Below, one piece after another: positions 40,895 to 50,256 of a stretch of 64,000 nt of DNA. How positions within the stretch are numbered: position 1 is the stretch's first letter; the number at the start of each line of letters is the position of its first letter. The notes under the pieces are model-generated. The model made no database searches. It saw only the letters and a program-made list of their open reading frames with translations, and was not told the origin of the DNA. Source of the DNA: CBDEVH01 sp965243565 (GTDB lineage Bacteria > Pseudomonadota > Gammaproteobacteria > Tethybacterales > Persebacteraceae); contig OZ251571.1 in NCBI GenBank assembly GCA_965243565.1, positions 310,001-374,000 of the forward strand, given 5' to 3'. A program made the translations under genes and the position numbers.

Positions 40895-43816
40895 ATGGGG
40901 AGTTTGGATCAGGAATACGGCGTACAATCAAGCATACAATCGGCTGATGTACAGCAAAATAAAATATTTTCTTCGGGCATTGTTACACCAGAAGAAGACT
41001 ACAAAATTATTCGTCGCAATGGTATGGTTGTGTCTTTTGACAGAACCAAAATAAAAGTTGCCATTACCAAAGCATTTTTAGCGGTACGTGGTCAAACTGT
41101 TGCCGATTCCACTGCCGTTCGTACCATCATCGAACAAACCACTGAACAAGTTATTCAGGCGTTATTTCGCCGTAAAACTTTAATTGCGACATTCCACATC
41201 GAAGACGTACAAGACCATGTTGAGTTGGCATTAATGCGTGGTGGACATCATGATATTGCCCGCGCGTATGTATTGTATCGCGAAGCCCACACTAATAGTC
41301 GGCGGGATCAACTGGATGTTATGGCGGAGCAAGAAATTTACTTTGTTACCGAAGCTGGAATGCGCCAAATTTTGGATATTCATGTCTTGTCTGACCGTAT
41401 TCAAATGGCATGTGCAGGACTTTTGGAGGTTGATTCAAAAAAATTACTCAAGATGACATTACGTGATTTGTATGATGGCATTAGCGAAAAAGATTTAAAT
41501 ACGGCATTGTTTATGGTGGCAAGGAGTTTTATCGAGCGTGAGCCTGAATACTCTTACGTGAGTGCGCGTTTATTATTAGACATGTTACGGCGGGAGATTT
41601 TTGGTTGTTACGTCCAACAATCGCAAATGGAAACGGAATACAAAGATCATTTGCAGCACATGCTAGAAAAAGGAGTGGCAGCCGAATTACTTGATGAACG
41701 TTTGTTAACAATTTTTGATTTGGAGCGTCTAGGCTTGACGTTAAATGCCTCCAGAGATTTGCAGTTTAATTATTTAGGCTTACAAACGCTTTATGACCGC
41801 TATTTCTTACATATCCGTGGGCAACGCATAGAAATGCCCCAAGTCTTTTTTATGCGGGTAGCGATGGGTTTGGCAATAGAAGAAGATGACCCTACCCAGC
41901 GAGCGATTGATTTTTATGAAATGTTATCAACATTTCGTTTTATGAGCTCCACGCCCACCTTATTTAATTCGGGTACTCTGCGTTCACAGCTATCAAGTTG
42001 TTATTTAACCACCGTGCCAGACGACTTAGACGGCATTTTTGAATCCTACAAAGAAAATGCTTTATTGGCAAAATATGCGGGTGGTTTGGGCAATGATTGG
42101 TCATCGGTAAGAGCCATGGGAGCACATATTAAAGGCACTAATGGTCAATCACAAGGCGTTATCCCCTTTTTAAAATTGGTCAATGACACAGCGGTTGCGG
42201 TTAACCAAGGCGGAAAGCGTAAAGGAGCGGTTTGTGCGTATTTAGAATCTTGGCATCTTGATATTCTCGACTTTCTTGATTTGCGTAAAAATTCGGGTGA
42301 TGACAGACGTCGAACACACGATATGAATACGGCGAATTGGATTCCAGATTTATTCATGAAGCGCGTAATTGACGATAAAAATTGGACACTTTTTTCACCC
42401 AACGATGTGCCAGAACTTCACAGTTTATTTGGTGCTGCCTTCGAAAAAAAGTATGTCGAATACGAAGAAAAAGCCGCTGCTGGTGAACTTCGTAGCCAAT
42501 CCATAGAAGCAGTTTCGTTATGGCGGCGTATGCTCACCATGCTATTTGAAACAGGGCATCCGTGGATTACCTTTAAAGACGCTTGCAATGTGCGCTCACC
42601 ACAACAACACGTAGGAACCGTTCATTCCTCGAATCTATGTACCGAAATCACTCTTAATACCAATGCCGAAGAAATTTCCGTATGTAATTTGGGCTCGGTT
42701 AATTTGGTGGCACACATCAAAGACAAACAGTTAGACACTGAAATGCTGGCAACCACTATAAAAACAGCCATGCGTATGTTAGACAATGTTATCGACATCA
42801 ATTATTATTCGGTCGAAAAAGCCAAGCAATCGAATCTACGTCACCGTCCAGTTGGTTTGGGGATTATGGGTTTTCAGGATTGTTTATACGAGTTAGGTAT
42901 TTCTTATTCATCCAATGAAGCCGTTGAATTTGCCGATAAATCAATGGAAAAAATTTGTTATGAAGCCTATTGGGCATCCACCGAATTAGCCGAAGAACGT
43001 GGTTCTTACGAAACGTTTTCGGGAAGTTTATGGGAACAGGGGATTATGCCTATGGACACTTTGCGTTTATTGGCAAAAGAGCGAGGTGATTCGGTTGATA
43101 TGAGTGGCGAATTACTACCTACTCAAAAAACACTCAATGGTCAATACTTACAAATTAATACCCAACAAACGTTGGATTGGGATGCCTTGCGTGGTCGTAT
43201 TAAACAACATGGCATGAGAAATTCCAATTGCACGGCAATTGCCCCCACTGCCACCATTGCCAATATTGTTGGTGTTACAGCATCCATTGAACCGACCTTT
43301 CAAAACATTTTCACCAAATCAAATTTGTCGGGAGAATTTGTGGTGTCCAACCGTTATTTGGTTGATGAACTCAAAGCACTGGATTTGTGGGACGATGTCA
43401 TGCTAGAAGACATTAAGTTTTTTGATGGACGATTAGATAAGATTGATCGTATTCCTCATTCCATTCGTCAAAAATACCCAACCTCATTTGAAGTAGATCC
43501 GTTTTGGTTAATCGAATGTGCTGCCAGAAGACAAAAATGGATTGATCAAGCGCAATCACTCAATTTATACATTGCCGCTCCTTCGGGCAAACTACTAGAC
43601 GAAATGTATAAAACCGCATGGTTGCGTGGTTTAAAAACAACCTATTATTTACGCTCATTGGCAGCCAGCAGCACCGAAAAATACACCACTCGTACCGGGG
43701 CGCATAATTCAGTGGCAGCCAATGGCGAGATGAATGGCTCCAATGGTTCCAATGGTGCTGATGCCCAACCACGTGCTTGTGCCATTGATGACACTGAATG
43801 TGAATCTTGTCAATAA
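40895..43816 (+). CDS. nrdA: Class Ia ribonucleoside-diphosphate reductase, alpha subunit
   Basis: Catalytic subunit that reduces ribonucleotides to deoxyribonucleotides. The 973-residue protein is longer than E. coli NrdA (761) and nearer the Pseudomonas type. An ATP-cone (IIRRNGMVVSFDRTKI) lies at about residues 45-135. Active-site cysteines are in LSSCYLTT, SNLCTEITLNTN and SVCNLGS. The C-terminal shuttle pair is in the final CESC, after a flexible Asn/Gly/Ser linker (NGSNGSNGADA). The radical-transfer tyrosine pair is expected near LKTTYYLRS. The gene is followed after one base by a DNA methyltransferase gene and then nrdB. Confidence 0.95.
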   Translation: MGSLDQEYGVQSSIQSADVQQNKIFSSGIVTPEEDYKIIRRNGMVVSFDRTKIKVAITKAFLAVRGQTVADSTAVRTIIEQTTEQVIQALFRRKTLIATFHIEDVQDHVELALMRGGHHDIARAYVLYREAHTNSRRDQLDVMAEQEIYFVTEAGMRQILDIHVLSDRIQMACAGLLEVDSKKLLKMTLRDLYDGISEKDLNTALFMVARSFIEREPEYSYVSARLLLDMLRREIFGCYVQQSQMETEYKDHLQHMLEKGVAAELLDERLLTIFDLERLGLTLNASRDLQFNYLGLQTLYDRYFLHIRGQRIEMPQVFFMRVAMGLAIEEDDPTQRAIDFYEMLSTFRFMSSTPTLFNSGTLRSQLSSCYLTTVPDDLDGIFESYKENALLAKYAGGLGNDWSSVRAMGAHIKGTNGQSQGVIPFLKLVNDTAVAVNQGGKRKGAVCAYLESWHLDILDFLDLRKNSGDDRRRTHDMNTANWIPDLFMKRVIDDKNWTLFSPNDVPELHSLFGAAFEKKYVEYEEKAAAGELRSQSIEAVSLWRRMLTMLFETGHPWITFKDACNVRSPQQHVGTVHSSNLCTEITLNTNAEEISVCNLGSVNLVAHIKDKQLDTEMLATTIKTAMRMLDNVIDINYYSVEKAKQSNLRHRPVGLGIMGFQDCLYELGISYSSNEAVEFADKSMEKICYEAYWASTELAEERGSYETFSGSLWEQGIMPMDTLRLLAKERGDSVDMSGELLPTQKTLNGQYLQINTQQTLDWDALRGRIKQHGMRNSNCTAIAPTATIANIVGVTASIEPTFQNIFTKSNLSGEFVVSNRYLVDELKALDLWDDVMLEDIKFFDGRLDKIDRIPHSIRQKYPTSFEVDPFWLIECAARRQKWIDQAQSLNLYIAAPSGKLLDEMYKTAWLRGLKTTYYLRSLAASSTEKYTTRTGAHNSVAANGEMNGSNGSNGADAQPRACAIDDTECESCQ

Positions 43817-43817
43817 A

Positions 43818-45224
43818 ATGATTGCCCCTGTTATCATCAGCGATTCCATCAAGCAATGGCATGGTCGGGTGATTCACGGTGATAACCTAACTATTTTAAA
43901 GGAAATTCCCGATAATTCTGTTGAATTAATCTATATTGATCCACCCTTTAACACTGGAAAAGAGCAGTTTCGGCAGCGTATTAAGACAGTCGAAGTAACC
44001 ACTGGTGATGGTGATAGAACTGGTTTTGGTGGCAAGCGATACAACACTACATTTGTCAATAAAAATGGTTACGCTGATTCCTTTGATGATTTTATAGGTT
44101 TTTTAGAGCCACGCTTGCGCGAGGCGCATCGCATTTTAACAAAAAATGGCAGTTTGTTTTTTCATATTGACTGGCGCGAATCTGCCAATTGTCGCTTGTT
44201 ACTCGAAACTATTTTTGGCGGCAAACAACACTGTCTCAATGAAATTATCTGGGCCTATGACTACGGCGCCCGCTCGCAGAAAAAATGGTCACCGAAGCAC
44301 GATAACATTTATTGGTTTGCCAAAGACCCTGCTAATTACTTATTTAATTACGACGCCATGGAGCGTATCCCCTATATGGCGCCTGAATTGGTTGGTGCCG
44401 AAAAAGCCGAACGTGGTAAAACGCCAACCGATGTATGGTGGCATACCATTGTAGCAACCAATGGTAAAGAAAAAACAGGTTATCCCACCCAAAAACCGCT
44501 TGCCTTATTGCGATGGATAGTGGCGGTTCATTCCAATGTGGGTGATACGGTGTTGGATTTTTTTGCAGGCAGCGGTACAACGGGCGAGGCGGCTAAGCAA
44601 CTGAACAGAAATTTTATTTTGATTGATAAAAATGATGATGCGGTTGACACCATCAATAAAAGAATTAATTCTGACAATAAAAAGCAGGACAATATTTACA
44701 CTTTAACGGAACAAGAAAAAAGCCTGCAAGCAAAAATTCAAACGTTGAAAAATAGCACCGATTATCGCCCTGATAAAACTATTTGGTCGGGCAGTCCTAA
44801 CGCTTGGATGTTGACACTCCCTTCTGCTCGTAAAGGAAAATTAGGCAGAGAATTGGTGGTCGAATTACTGTATTTATTTTTAGGAGTGAAGTCCGAGAAA
44901 AAAGGCAAAGCAATAGCTGTAAAAAATAAAAAAATAGCAGCAAAATTTTCAATGCTTTGGGATACAAGCGTTTATAAATTTGAACAAATAAGACCAACAT
45001 TTGATTATTACTGTTTTTTAGGTATATCGCCTAATAAATTTTATTTTTGGATAATTCCTGCCGAAGAATACGGAAATTTTGATAAGCAGCACAATGAACA
45101 ATCTCGTTGGGTTGAATATAATCCAAGCAAAAATAACGACAGTGCTATAAATTGGTCGCAGTATGGTGGTGATATTGCACAATTACAAGCAACAGATTTT
45201 AATTATGTAGAATTAGCAAATTAA
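43818..45224 (+). CDS. Site-specific DNA methyltransferase with a degenerate nuclease-like C-terminal domain
   Basis: An amino-methyltransferase (N6-adenine or N4-cytosine) of the beta class. Catalytic motif IV DPPFNTG is at residues 41-47 and the SAM-binding motif FFAGSGTTG at about 248-256, with PTQKPLALLRWIV just before it. The start is ATG 43818, one base after the nrdA stop. Residues from about 325 to the end form a second domain (GRELVVELLYLFLG, AAKFSMLW, YKFEQIRP, FDYYCFLGISPNKFYFWIIP). These blocks resemble PD-(D/E)xK restriction-type domains, in which the core reads xEIKFSTLW; here Glu is replaced by Ala374 and Lys376 remains. No separate restriction gene is adjacent. Recognition sequence is unknown. 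Confidence 0.85.
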   Translation: MIAPVIISDSIKQWHGRVIHGDNLTILKEIPDNSVELIYIDPPFNTGKEQFRQRIKTVEVTTGDGDRTGFGGKRYNTTFVNKNGYADSFDDFIGFLEPRLREAHRILTKNGSLFFHIDWRESANCRLLLETIFGGKQHCLNEIIWAYDYGARSQKKWSPKHDNIYWFAKDPANYLFNYDAMERIPYMAPELVGAEKAERGKTPTDVWWHTIVATNGKEKTGYPTQKPLALLRWIVAVHSNVGDTVLDFFAGSGTTGEAAKQLNRNFILIDKNDDAVDTINKRINSDNKKQDNIYTLTEQEKSLQAKIQTLKNSTDYRPDKTIWSGSPNAWMLTLPSARKGKLGRELVVELLYLFLGVKSEKKGKAIAVKNKKIAAKFSMLWDTSVYKFEQIRPTFDYYCFLGISPNKFYFWIIPAEEYGNFDKQHNEQSRWVEYNPSKNNDSAINWSQYGGDIAQLQATDFNYVELAN

Positions 45225-45283
45225 TAACAACAAACAGTCGGTAAAAGTAAACAAAAAAAACGAAAAATAAGGAAATACAAGGC

Positions 45284-46378
45284 ATGACATCAAAATTTGA
45301 AACACAAGATGAAATTAATTTAGACATATTAAAAACGGATACCGTGTATAACCAAAACAACTTTAGGCGTGTGCGTGTGGATGACAAAAGAATCATCAAT
45401 TGTCGTGCTGATATTAACCAATTGATGCCCATTAAGTACAGCTGGGCATGGGAAAAATACATTGCGGGTTGTGCCAATCAGTGGATGCCGAATGAAATAA
45501 GCATGCAACGCGATATTGAACAGTGGCGGAGAAAAGATTTTTTATCCGAAGAAGAACGCCACATGTTAAAGCGAAATTTTGGATTTTTCTCAACAGCCGA
45601 ATCATTGGCGGCAAATAATATTATATTGGGGACTTATCGATTAATCACCAACCCAGAATGCCGTCAATATTTACTGCGGCAGGCATTTGAAGAAGCCGTA
45701 CACGTTCATGCGTATCAGTATATTGTTGAATCGTTGGGCTTAGACGAAGGTGAAATTTTTAATATGTACATGGAAGTACCTTGTGTCCATAACAAAGATG
45801 CTTTTTGTTTGGAATATATCGATACCTTAACTGATCCTGGCTTTATCACTGGCACAGAGAAATCTGATCGGCAGTTGTTAAAATCATTAATCGCTTTTTC
45901 AATGATTATGGAGGGCTTGTTCTTTTATGTTGGTTTTGTGCAGATTCTTGCATTGGGTAGGCGCAATAAAATGCCGGGTTGTTCAGAACAAATACAGTAT
46001 ATATTGCGCGATGAATCCTTGCATTTAAATTTTGGGATTGATGTGATTAACCAAATTAAATTAGAAAACCCTTATTTGTGGACAGAAGATTTTAAAGAAG
46101 AGGTTTACGGTATGATGAAAACAGCGGTTAATCTAGAATATCAATATGCAGAAGAAACAATGCATGATGGTATTTTAGGTTTGAGTTGTAGTTTGTTTAA
46201 AGAATTCTTACGTTTTGTTGCCAATCGTCGTTTGGAGCAAATTGGTTTAAAGCCTATTTTTGAAAATGCGACTAACCCATTTCCTTGGATGGGAGAAGTC
46301 ATTGATTTGAAAAAGGAAAAGAACTTTTTTGAAACACGTGTTGTTGAATACCAAACAGGCGGTAAACTTACGTGGTAG
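45284..46378 (+). CDS. nrdB: Class Ia ribonucleoside-diphosphate reductase, beta subunit
   Basis: Supplies the di-iron tyrosyl radical to NrdA. In the 364-residue protein the iron-ligand and radical region FEEAVHVHAYQYI holds Glu/His ligands and the probable radical Tyr144. Further ligands occur in EGLFFYVGF and RDESLHLNFG. The C-terminus carries the NrdA-binding tail. The gene is 59 bases after the methyltransferase stop and ends at a clear terminator, so nrdA, the methyltransferase and nrdB form one transcription unit. Confidence 0.95.
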   Translation: MTSKFETQDEINLDILKTDTVYNQNNFRRVRVDDKRIINCRADINQLMPIKYSWAWEKYIAGCANQWMPNEISMQRDIEQWRRKDFLSEEERHMLKRNFGFFSTAESLAANNIILGTYRLITNPECRQYLLRQAFEEAVHVHAYQYIVESLGLDEGEIFNMYMEVPCVHNKDAFCLEYIDTLTDPGFITGTEKSDRQLLKSLIAFSMIMEGLFFYVGFVQILALGRRNKMPGCSEQIQYILRDESLHLNFGIDVINQIKLENPYLWTEDFKEEVYGMMKTAVNLEYQYAEETMHDGILGLSCSLFKEFLRFVANRRLEQIGLKPIFENATNPFPWMGEVIDLKKEKNFFETRVVEYQTGGKLTW

Positions 46379-46402
46379 TGGTCATAATTCTATAGAATTG
46401 AC

Positions 46403-46434
46403 AAAAAAGCGGGTGGTTTTCCACTCGTTTTTTT
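46403..46434 (+). terminator. Rho-independent terminator after nrdB
   Basis: The stem CGGGTGG-TTTT-CCACTCG (one G-T pair) is flanked by A and T runs, with seven T after it. It closes the nrdA-methyltransferase-nrdB unit. Confidence 0.9.
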
Positions 46435-46461
46435 GTTATTATGTCGCATAATGAATAGCCG

Positions 46462-46467
46462 TATAAT
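46462..46467 (+). promoter_or_regulatory. -10 element for birA-coaX
   Basis: TATAAT lies 28 bases before the chosen birA ATG (46496) and downstream of the nrdB terminator. TTATGT (46439-46444), 17 bases upstream, is a poor -35. Confidence 0.45.
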
Positions 46468-46495
46468 CAACTTGCTCAAAAAAATAGAGGTAACA

Positions 46496-47335
46496 ATGCC
46501 GTATGTGCCAATTGATGAGTCTGAAAAAACCCTATGTCAGCAACTACAAAATGATTATGGATTGTTTGAAACACACACACAAGGCTGGTGTTTGAGGAAA
46601 AAAATAGAATGGTTGGATGCGGCGTATTTATCAGCTGAAATGGGGTGTGATGTCTATGCTTTTGACGAATTAACCAGCACCAGTAAAAAAGTAAAAAATT
46701 ATGCTCCACCAACGGCTGTATTGGCGGAACATCAATCACAAGGACGTGGGCAACAAGCCAATCGTTGGTTGTCGATTCCTGCTGATGCCATTACTTTATC
46801 CATTATACTGCCTTGCCCTCCAACCATAATGGGTTTATCCGTTGCCATTGGTGCGGCAATTTGGCAAAATTTAGATGCAAAAAAGCATTTATGTTTAAAA
46901 TGGCCAAACGATATTTTGGATATTCATCAAAACAAAGTAGGTGGTATATTAACGGAGGTACGAGGCGATGTAGTGATAGTTGGTGTGGGTATTAACCGTT
47001 TGATGACGACGACATTAAATCGACAAATAACAGCAATGGGGCGACCAGCAAGTGGCTTAAATACGACGATGGGTAATGAGAAATCTCGCAATCAGCTAGC
47101 ATTGGCAGTGCTAAAAGCAGTCTGCACAACAACGATGAATTTTCAACGCGGCTTGGTGGCTTATCAAGCCATCATTGACAAGGCACATCGCTATAAAAAA
47201 GGCGATAGATGTATAGATTCAAACCAACAAGGAGAAATTTTTTCTCATATCAACAATGAAGGACTGTTTTGCACATTGCGTGGAAAAGAACAAAAAAGTT
47301 ACATTAGTGCACAAGAGCAGGTTATATGTGGATAG
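46496..47335 (+). CDS. birA: Biotin-[acetyl-CoA-carboxylase] ligase, without a complete DNA-binding domain
   Basis: Attaches biotin to the AccB carrier protein. Catalytic features are EHQSQGRGQQANRW (the biotinyl-AMP loop), LKWPNDI and GGILTEV, with a C-terminal SH3-like domain. The start is ATG 46496, because AGAGG lies 5 bases upstream and TATAAT 28 bases upstream. An earlier in-frame ATG (46451) has no ribosome site and would need a promoter within the terminator. With either start the N-terminal helix-turn-helix of bifunctional BirA is absent or degenerate; only a wing-like part (TQGWCLRKKIEWLD) remains. A ligase without repressor function is likely. It overlaps coaX by 10 bases, a common birA-coaX pairing. 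Confidence 0.87.
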   Translation: MPYVPIDESEKTLCQQLQNDYGLFETHTQGWCLRKKIEWLDAAYLSAEMGCDVYAFDELTSTSKKVKNYAPPTAVLAEHQSQGRGQQANRWLSIPADAITLSIILPCPPTIMGLSVAIGAAIWQNLDAKKHLCLKWPNDILDIHQNKVGGILTEVRGDVVIVGVGINRLMTTTLNRQITAMGRPASGLNTTMGNEKSRNQLALAVLKAVCTTTMNFQRGLVAYQAIIDKAHRYKKGDRCIDSNQQGEIFSHINNEGLFCTLRGKEQKSYISAQEQVICG

Positions 47336-48051
47336 CGGTTGATTCAGGCAATACTCGAATTAAATGGGCGTTAATCGATAATAACGATACAATTTTATCG
47401 ATACATCACACTCCTAAAACGGATATAACTCAACTAATAGCAGACAGTCAAAACGCTGACTGGGTTTGTATTGCCCATGTTGGAACGGATGATGAAAAAA
47501 AACAACTCGATCAACAATTGTCTGTCCATGTTCCCGTATTATTCTTAAAAAGTAAACGACAAGTCTTGGGATTAACCAATTACTATCAACCCGCTGATGC
47601 ATTGGGGGTTGATAGATGGTTATGCTTACTTGCAGCACGGCAATATTCGCTTCCGCTTATTGTTGTTAGTGCCGGGACGGCGGTTACGGTGGAATATCTA
47701 TCAAACAATAGTGAGTATCATGGAGGCATTATATTGCCTGGACTGCGTTTAATGCAGTCCGTATTATCATCAGCAACGCCACTACCATTGGGTGATTTAT
47801 GCAGTAACATCACGCTCAATTCATCTATTCCTAATAATACCAACGACGCTATCGCAACAGGCATTTTAATGGCAGTGTGTGGGGCAATAGAGCGATTTAA
47901 ACAATCCTGTAACAATGATGCCAGTATCATAATAACGGGTGGTGATGCTCCAATACTCGCCTCATTATTTCCTACTGCCACTATTGTTTCGGACTTGATT
48001 TTTCGGGGGATTATTCATTTAAAAAGAGGCGAATTAGCCAGTAGAAGTTAG
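47326..48051 (+). CDS. coaX: Type III pantothenate kinase
   Basis: Phosphorylates pantothenate, the first step of coenzyme A synthesis. The 241-residue ASKHA-fold protein has the phosphate-1 motif VDSGNTRIKW at the N-terminus, DALGVDRW near residue 92, SAGTAVTVEYL, HGGIILPGLRLM, and the late TGGDAP. Type III kinases are insensitive to CoA feedback. The overlap with birA suggests translational coupling. coaD, a later step, is 9 kb downstream. Confidence 0.93.
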   Translation: MWIAVDSGNTRIKWALIDNNDTILSIHHTPKTDITQLIADSQNADWVCIAHVGTDDEKKQLDQQLSVHVPVLFLKSKRQVLGLTNYYQPADALGVDRWLCLLAARQYSLPLIVVSAGTAVTVEYLSNNSEYHGGIILPGLRLMQSVLSSATPLPLGDLCSNITLNSSIPNNTNDAIATGILMAVCGAIERFKQSCNNDASIIITGGDAPILASLFPTATIVSDLIFRGIIHLKRGELASRS

Positions 48052-48157
48052 TTATTGTGCTAGAATTAGTATAAATTTGACGAATATATTTTGAATAGTG
48101 TCAACGATTTTTCAATTTCGCAAGGGACATTAGATACCTAATAGAGAAGCAGATAAA

Positions 48158-49204
48158 ATGAAAAAAAGAAATCAAATACTATATACATTTTTTGCTTTTA
48201 TATCATTGATTGTAACTATCGTCCCAGTATATGCTGATCGGGGTATCGAAATAGTTGGTTCTTCAACGGTTTATCCTTTTTCTACGGTAGTTGCTGAAAG
48301 ATTTTCCCAAATCGTTGGTGGTAAAACCCCTAAAATTGAAGCCACTGGTAGTGGAGCGGGTATTAAACTATTTTGTGCAGGGGATGGAGAGGGTACCATT
48401 GACATCACTAATTCGTCTCGTCGCATGAAGGCTTCCGAGCAAAAAATATGTGCCCAAAGCGGTGTTAAAGACATCATTGAAGTTAAAATTGGTTATGATG
48501 GTATTGTCATTGCGCAATCGTTGTCGAGTGAAAAATTTGAATTAACGCCCAAAGAAATGTTTTTAGCATTGGCAAAATATGTACCCAATGCCTCAGGGAA
48601 ATTAATTCGTAATCCAAACGAAACTTGGAACAATGTCAACTCTGATCTTCCTAACACTCAAATTATACTTTACGGTCCGCCTCCCTCATCAGGTACACGC
48701 GATTCATTTGTTGAGCTGGTTCTTGAAGAAGGGTGTCAGAAATTTCCTTCAATAAAAGCCATTAAAGAACAAGATGAGAAAACATTCAAAGCAGTTTGTC
48801 ACGGTATTCGAGAAGACGGTCTATTTATCGAAGTGGGCGAAAACGACAATTTGATTGTACAAAAACTACACAACGAACCGCGGGCACTTGGGATTTTAGG
48901 CTATAGTTTTTTAGAGCAAAATAGCGATAGATTACGTGGAATAGCAATCAGTGGTATTGAGCCAAAGTTTGAATATATTATTAGTAGAAAATACCCTATT
49001 TCACGTTCATTGTACTTGTATGTAAAAAAATCACATTTAGAATATAAGGGTAACCTGAGTGATTTTATTGATTTTTTTGTTAGCGAAGACGTAATGGGTG
49101 AAGACGGTCTATTAATTGACAGAGGACTCATACCATTATCAATAGATGAATATCATGAAGTCCTATCAGCCGTTGATGATAAGATACCAATGTTACAACT
49201 GTAA
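48158..49204 (+). CDS. pstS: Phosphate ABC transporter, periplasmic binding protein
   Basis: Captures phosphate in the periplasm for the PstCAB importer. The 348-residue protein has a signal peptide ending near VYADRG (residue 27). It shows the family's GSSTVYPFSTVVAERF, ATGSGAGIKLFCAG and the phosphate-binding SGTRDSFVELV region (PPPSSGTRD). It starts the pstSCAB-phoU operon. I saw no convincing Pho box in the 106 bases upstream, so PhoB control is expected from the family but not shown. Confidence 0.93.
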   Translation: MKKRNQILYTFFAFISLIVTIVPVYADRGIEIVGSSTVYPFSTVVAERFSQIVGGKTPKIEATGSGAGIKLFCAGDGEGTIDITNSSRRMKASEQKICAQSGVKDIIEVKIGYDGIVIAQSLSSEKFELTPKEMFLALAKYVPNASGKLIRNPNETWNNVNSDLPNTQIILYGPPPSSGTRDSFVELVLEEGCQKFPSIKAIKEQDEKTFKAVCHGIREDGLFIEVGENDNLIVQKLHNEPRALGILGYSFLEQNSDRLRGIAISGIEPKFEYIISRKYPISRSLYLYVKKSHLEYKGNLSDFIDFFVSEDVMGEDGLLIDRGLIPLSIDEYHEVLSAVDDKIPMLQL

Positions 49205-49323
49205 CAAAAGTATTCTTTTTTTTAACATTGTTGCGGTAGACATTTGCGAATAATAAAAACGTGGTATTTTAAATTATTGTGTTGTTTGAGTGTGTATGAT
49301 AGCCGATATTCGTGCAGTGTATC

Positions 49324-50256
49324 ATGATATCTAAAAAAAATCAATATATCTATGAAAAAGCTTTAATAATCTTTTTCTCTCTTACTGCTGTTTTGGCGAT
49401 ACTGGTTACCATCGGTATCGTCGCTTCTGTCTTGTTTGAATCGATTCGTTTTTTTGAACATATTAATTGGATTGATTTTTTAACGGGTTTGCATTGGAGT
49501 CCGCAAATTTCTATTCGTGAAGACCAAGTCGGTGCCAGCGGTTCCTTTGGTTTTATTCCGCTATTAACGGGAACATTGTTAATCAGTTTTATTGCAATGA
49601 TAGTGGCGGTGCCGTTGGGCTTATTTTCGGCCATTTATCTTGCTGAATTTTCTTCTCGGCGTATGCGTAATTGGGTAAAGCCTATTTTAGAAATGCTGGC
49701 AGGTATTCCTACCATTGTCTATGGTTTTTTTGCTATTACGGTGATATCGCCCTATATTACTAGTTTTTTTACCGGTTTGGGTTTTGAAGTGAACGGCGGC
49801 GAAAATGCATTGGGAGCAGGACTCGTCATGGGAATTTTATTAGTGCCTTATATTTCATCTCTATCTGAAGATGCTTTTCATGCATTGCCTAATACGTTGC
49901 GTGAGGGTGCGCTTGGTTTGGGAGCCACCCGCTACGAAATGATCAAAGACGTTACTATCCCGGCGGCATTACCCGGCATTAGTTCGGGTATTTTATTGGC
50001 TTTTTCACGAGCGATAGGCGAAACCATGATTGTTGTTATGGCAGCTGGTATCAGCGCTAATTTAACAGCAAACCCACTGCAGTCGGTGACAACCATTACA
50101 GTACAAATTGTTACCTTGTTAACTGGTGACCAAGAATTTGATGATCCAAAAACGTTGGCTGCTTTTGCTTTGGGCTTGGTACTTTTTGTGATTACGTTGC
50201 TATTTAATTTAATCGCTTTGGCGCTTGTTAGAAAATATCGAGAGCGTTATGAATAA
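49324..50256 (+). CDS. pstC: Phosphate ABC transporter permease PstC
   Basis: Inner-membrane permease of the phosphate importer. About 310 residues with six hydrophobic segments, the first at about residues 12-34. The permease-ABC contact loop (EGALGLGATRYEMIKDVTIPAALPGI) lies near residue 196. The start is ATG 49324; GTG 49312 is also in frame, and neither has a strong ribosome site. It overlaps pstA by 8 bases. The 119 bases between pstS and pstC show only a T-rich tract near 49215. Confidence 0.92.
   Translation: MISKKNQYIYEKALIIFFSLTAVLAILVTIGIVASVLFESIRFFEHINWIDFLTGLHWSPQISIREDQVGASGSFGFIPLLTGTLLISFIAMIVAVPLGLFSAIYLAEFSSRRMRNWVKPILEMLAGIPTIVYGFFAITVISPYITSFFTGLGFEVNGGENALGAGLVMGILLVPYISSLSEDAFHALPNTLREGALGLGATRYEMIKDVTIPAALPGISSGILLAFSRAIGETMIVVMAAGISANLTANPLQSVTTITVQIVTLLTGDQEFDDPKTLAAFALGLVLFVITLLFNLIALALVRKYRERYE

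Noticed and set aside
48052..48157. Pho box upstream of pstS
   Set aside because: I found no pair of CTGTCAT-like repeats with 4-base spacing; PhoB control remains likely but not visible.
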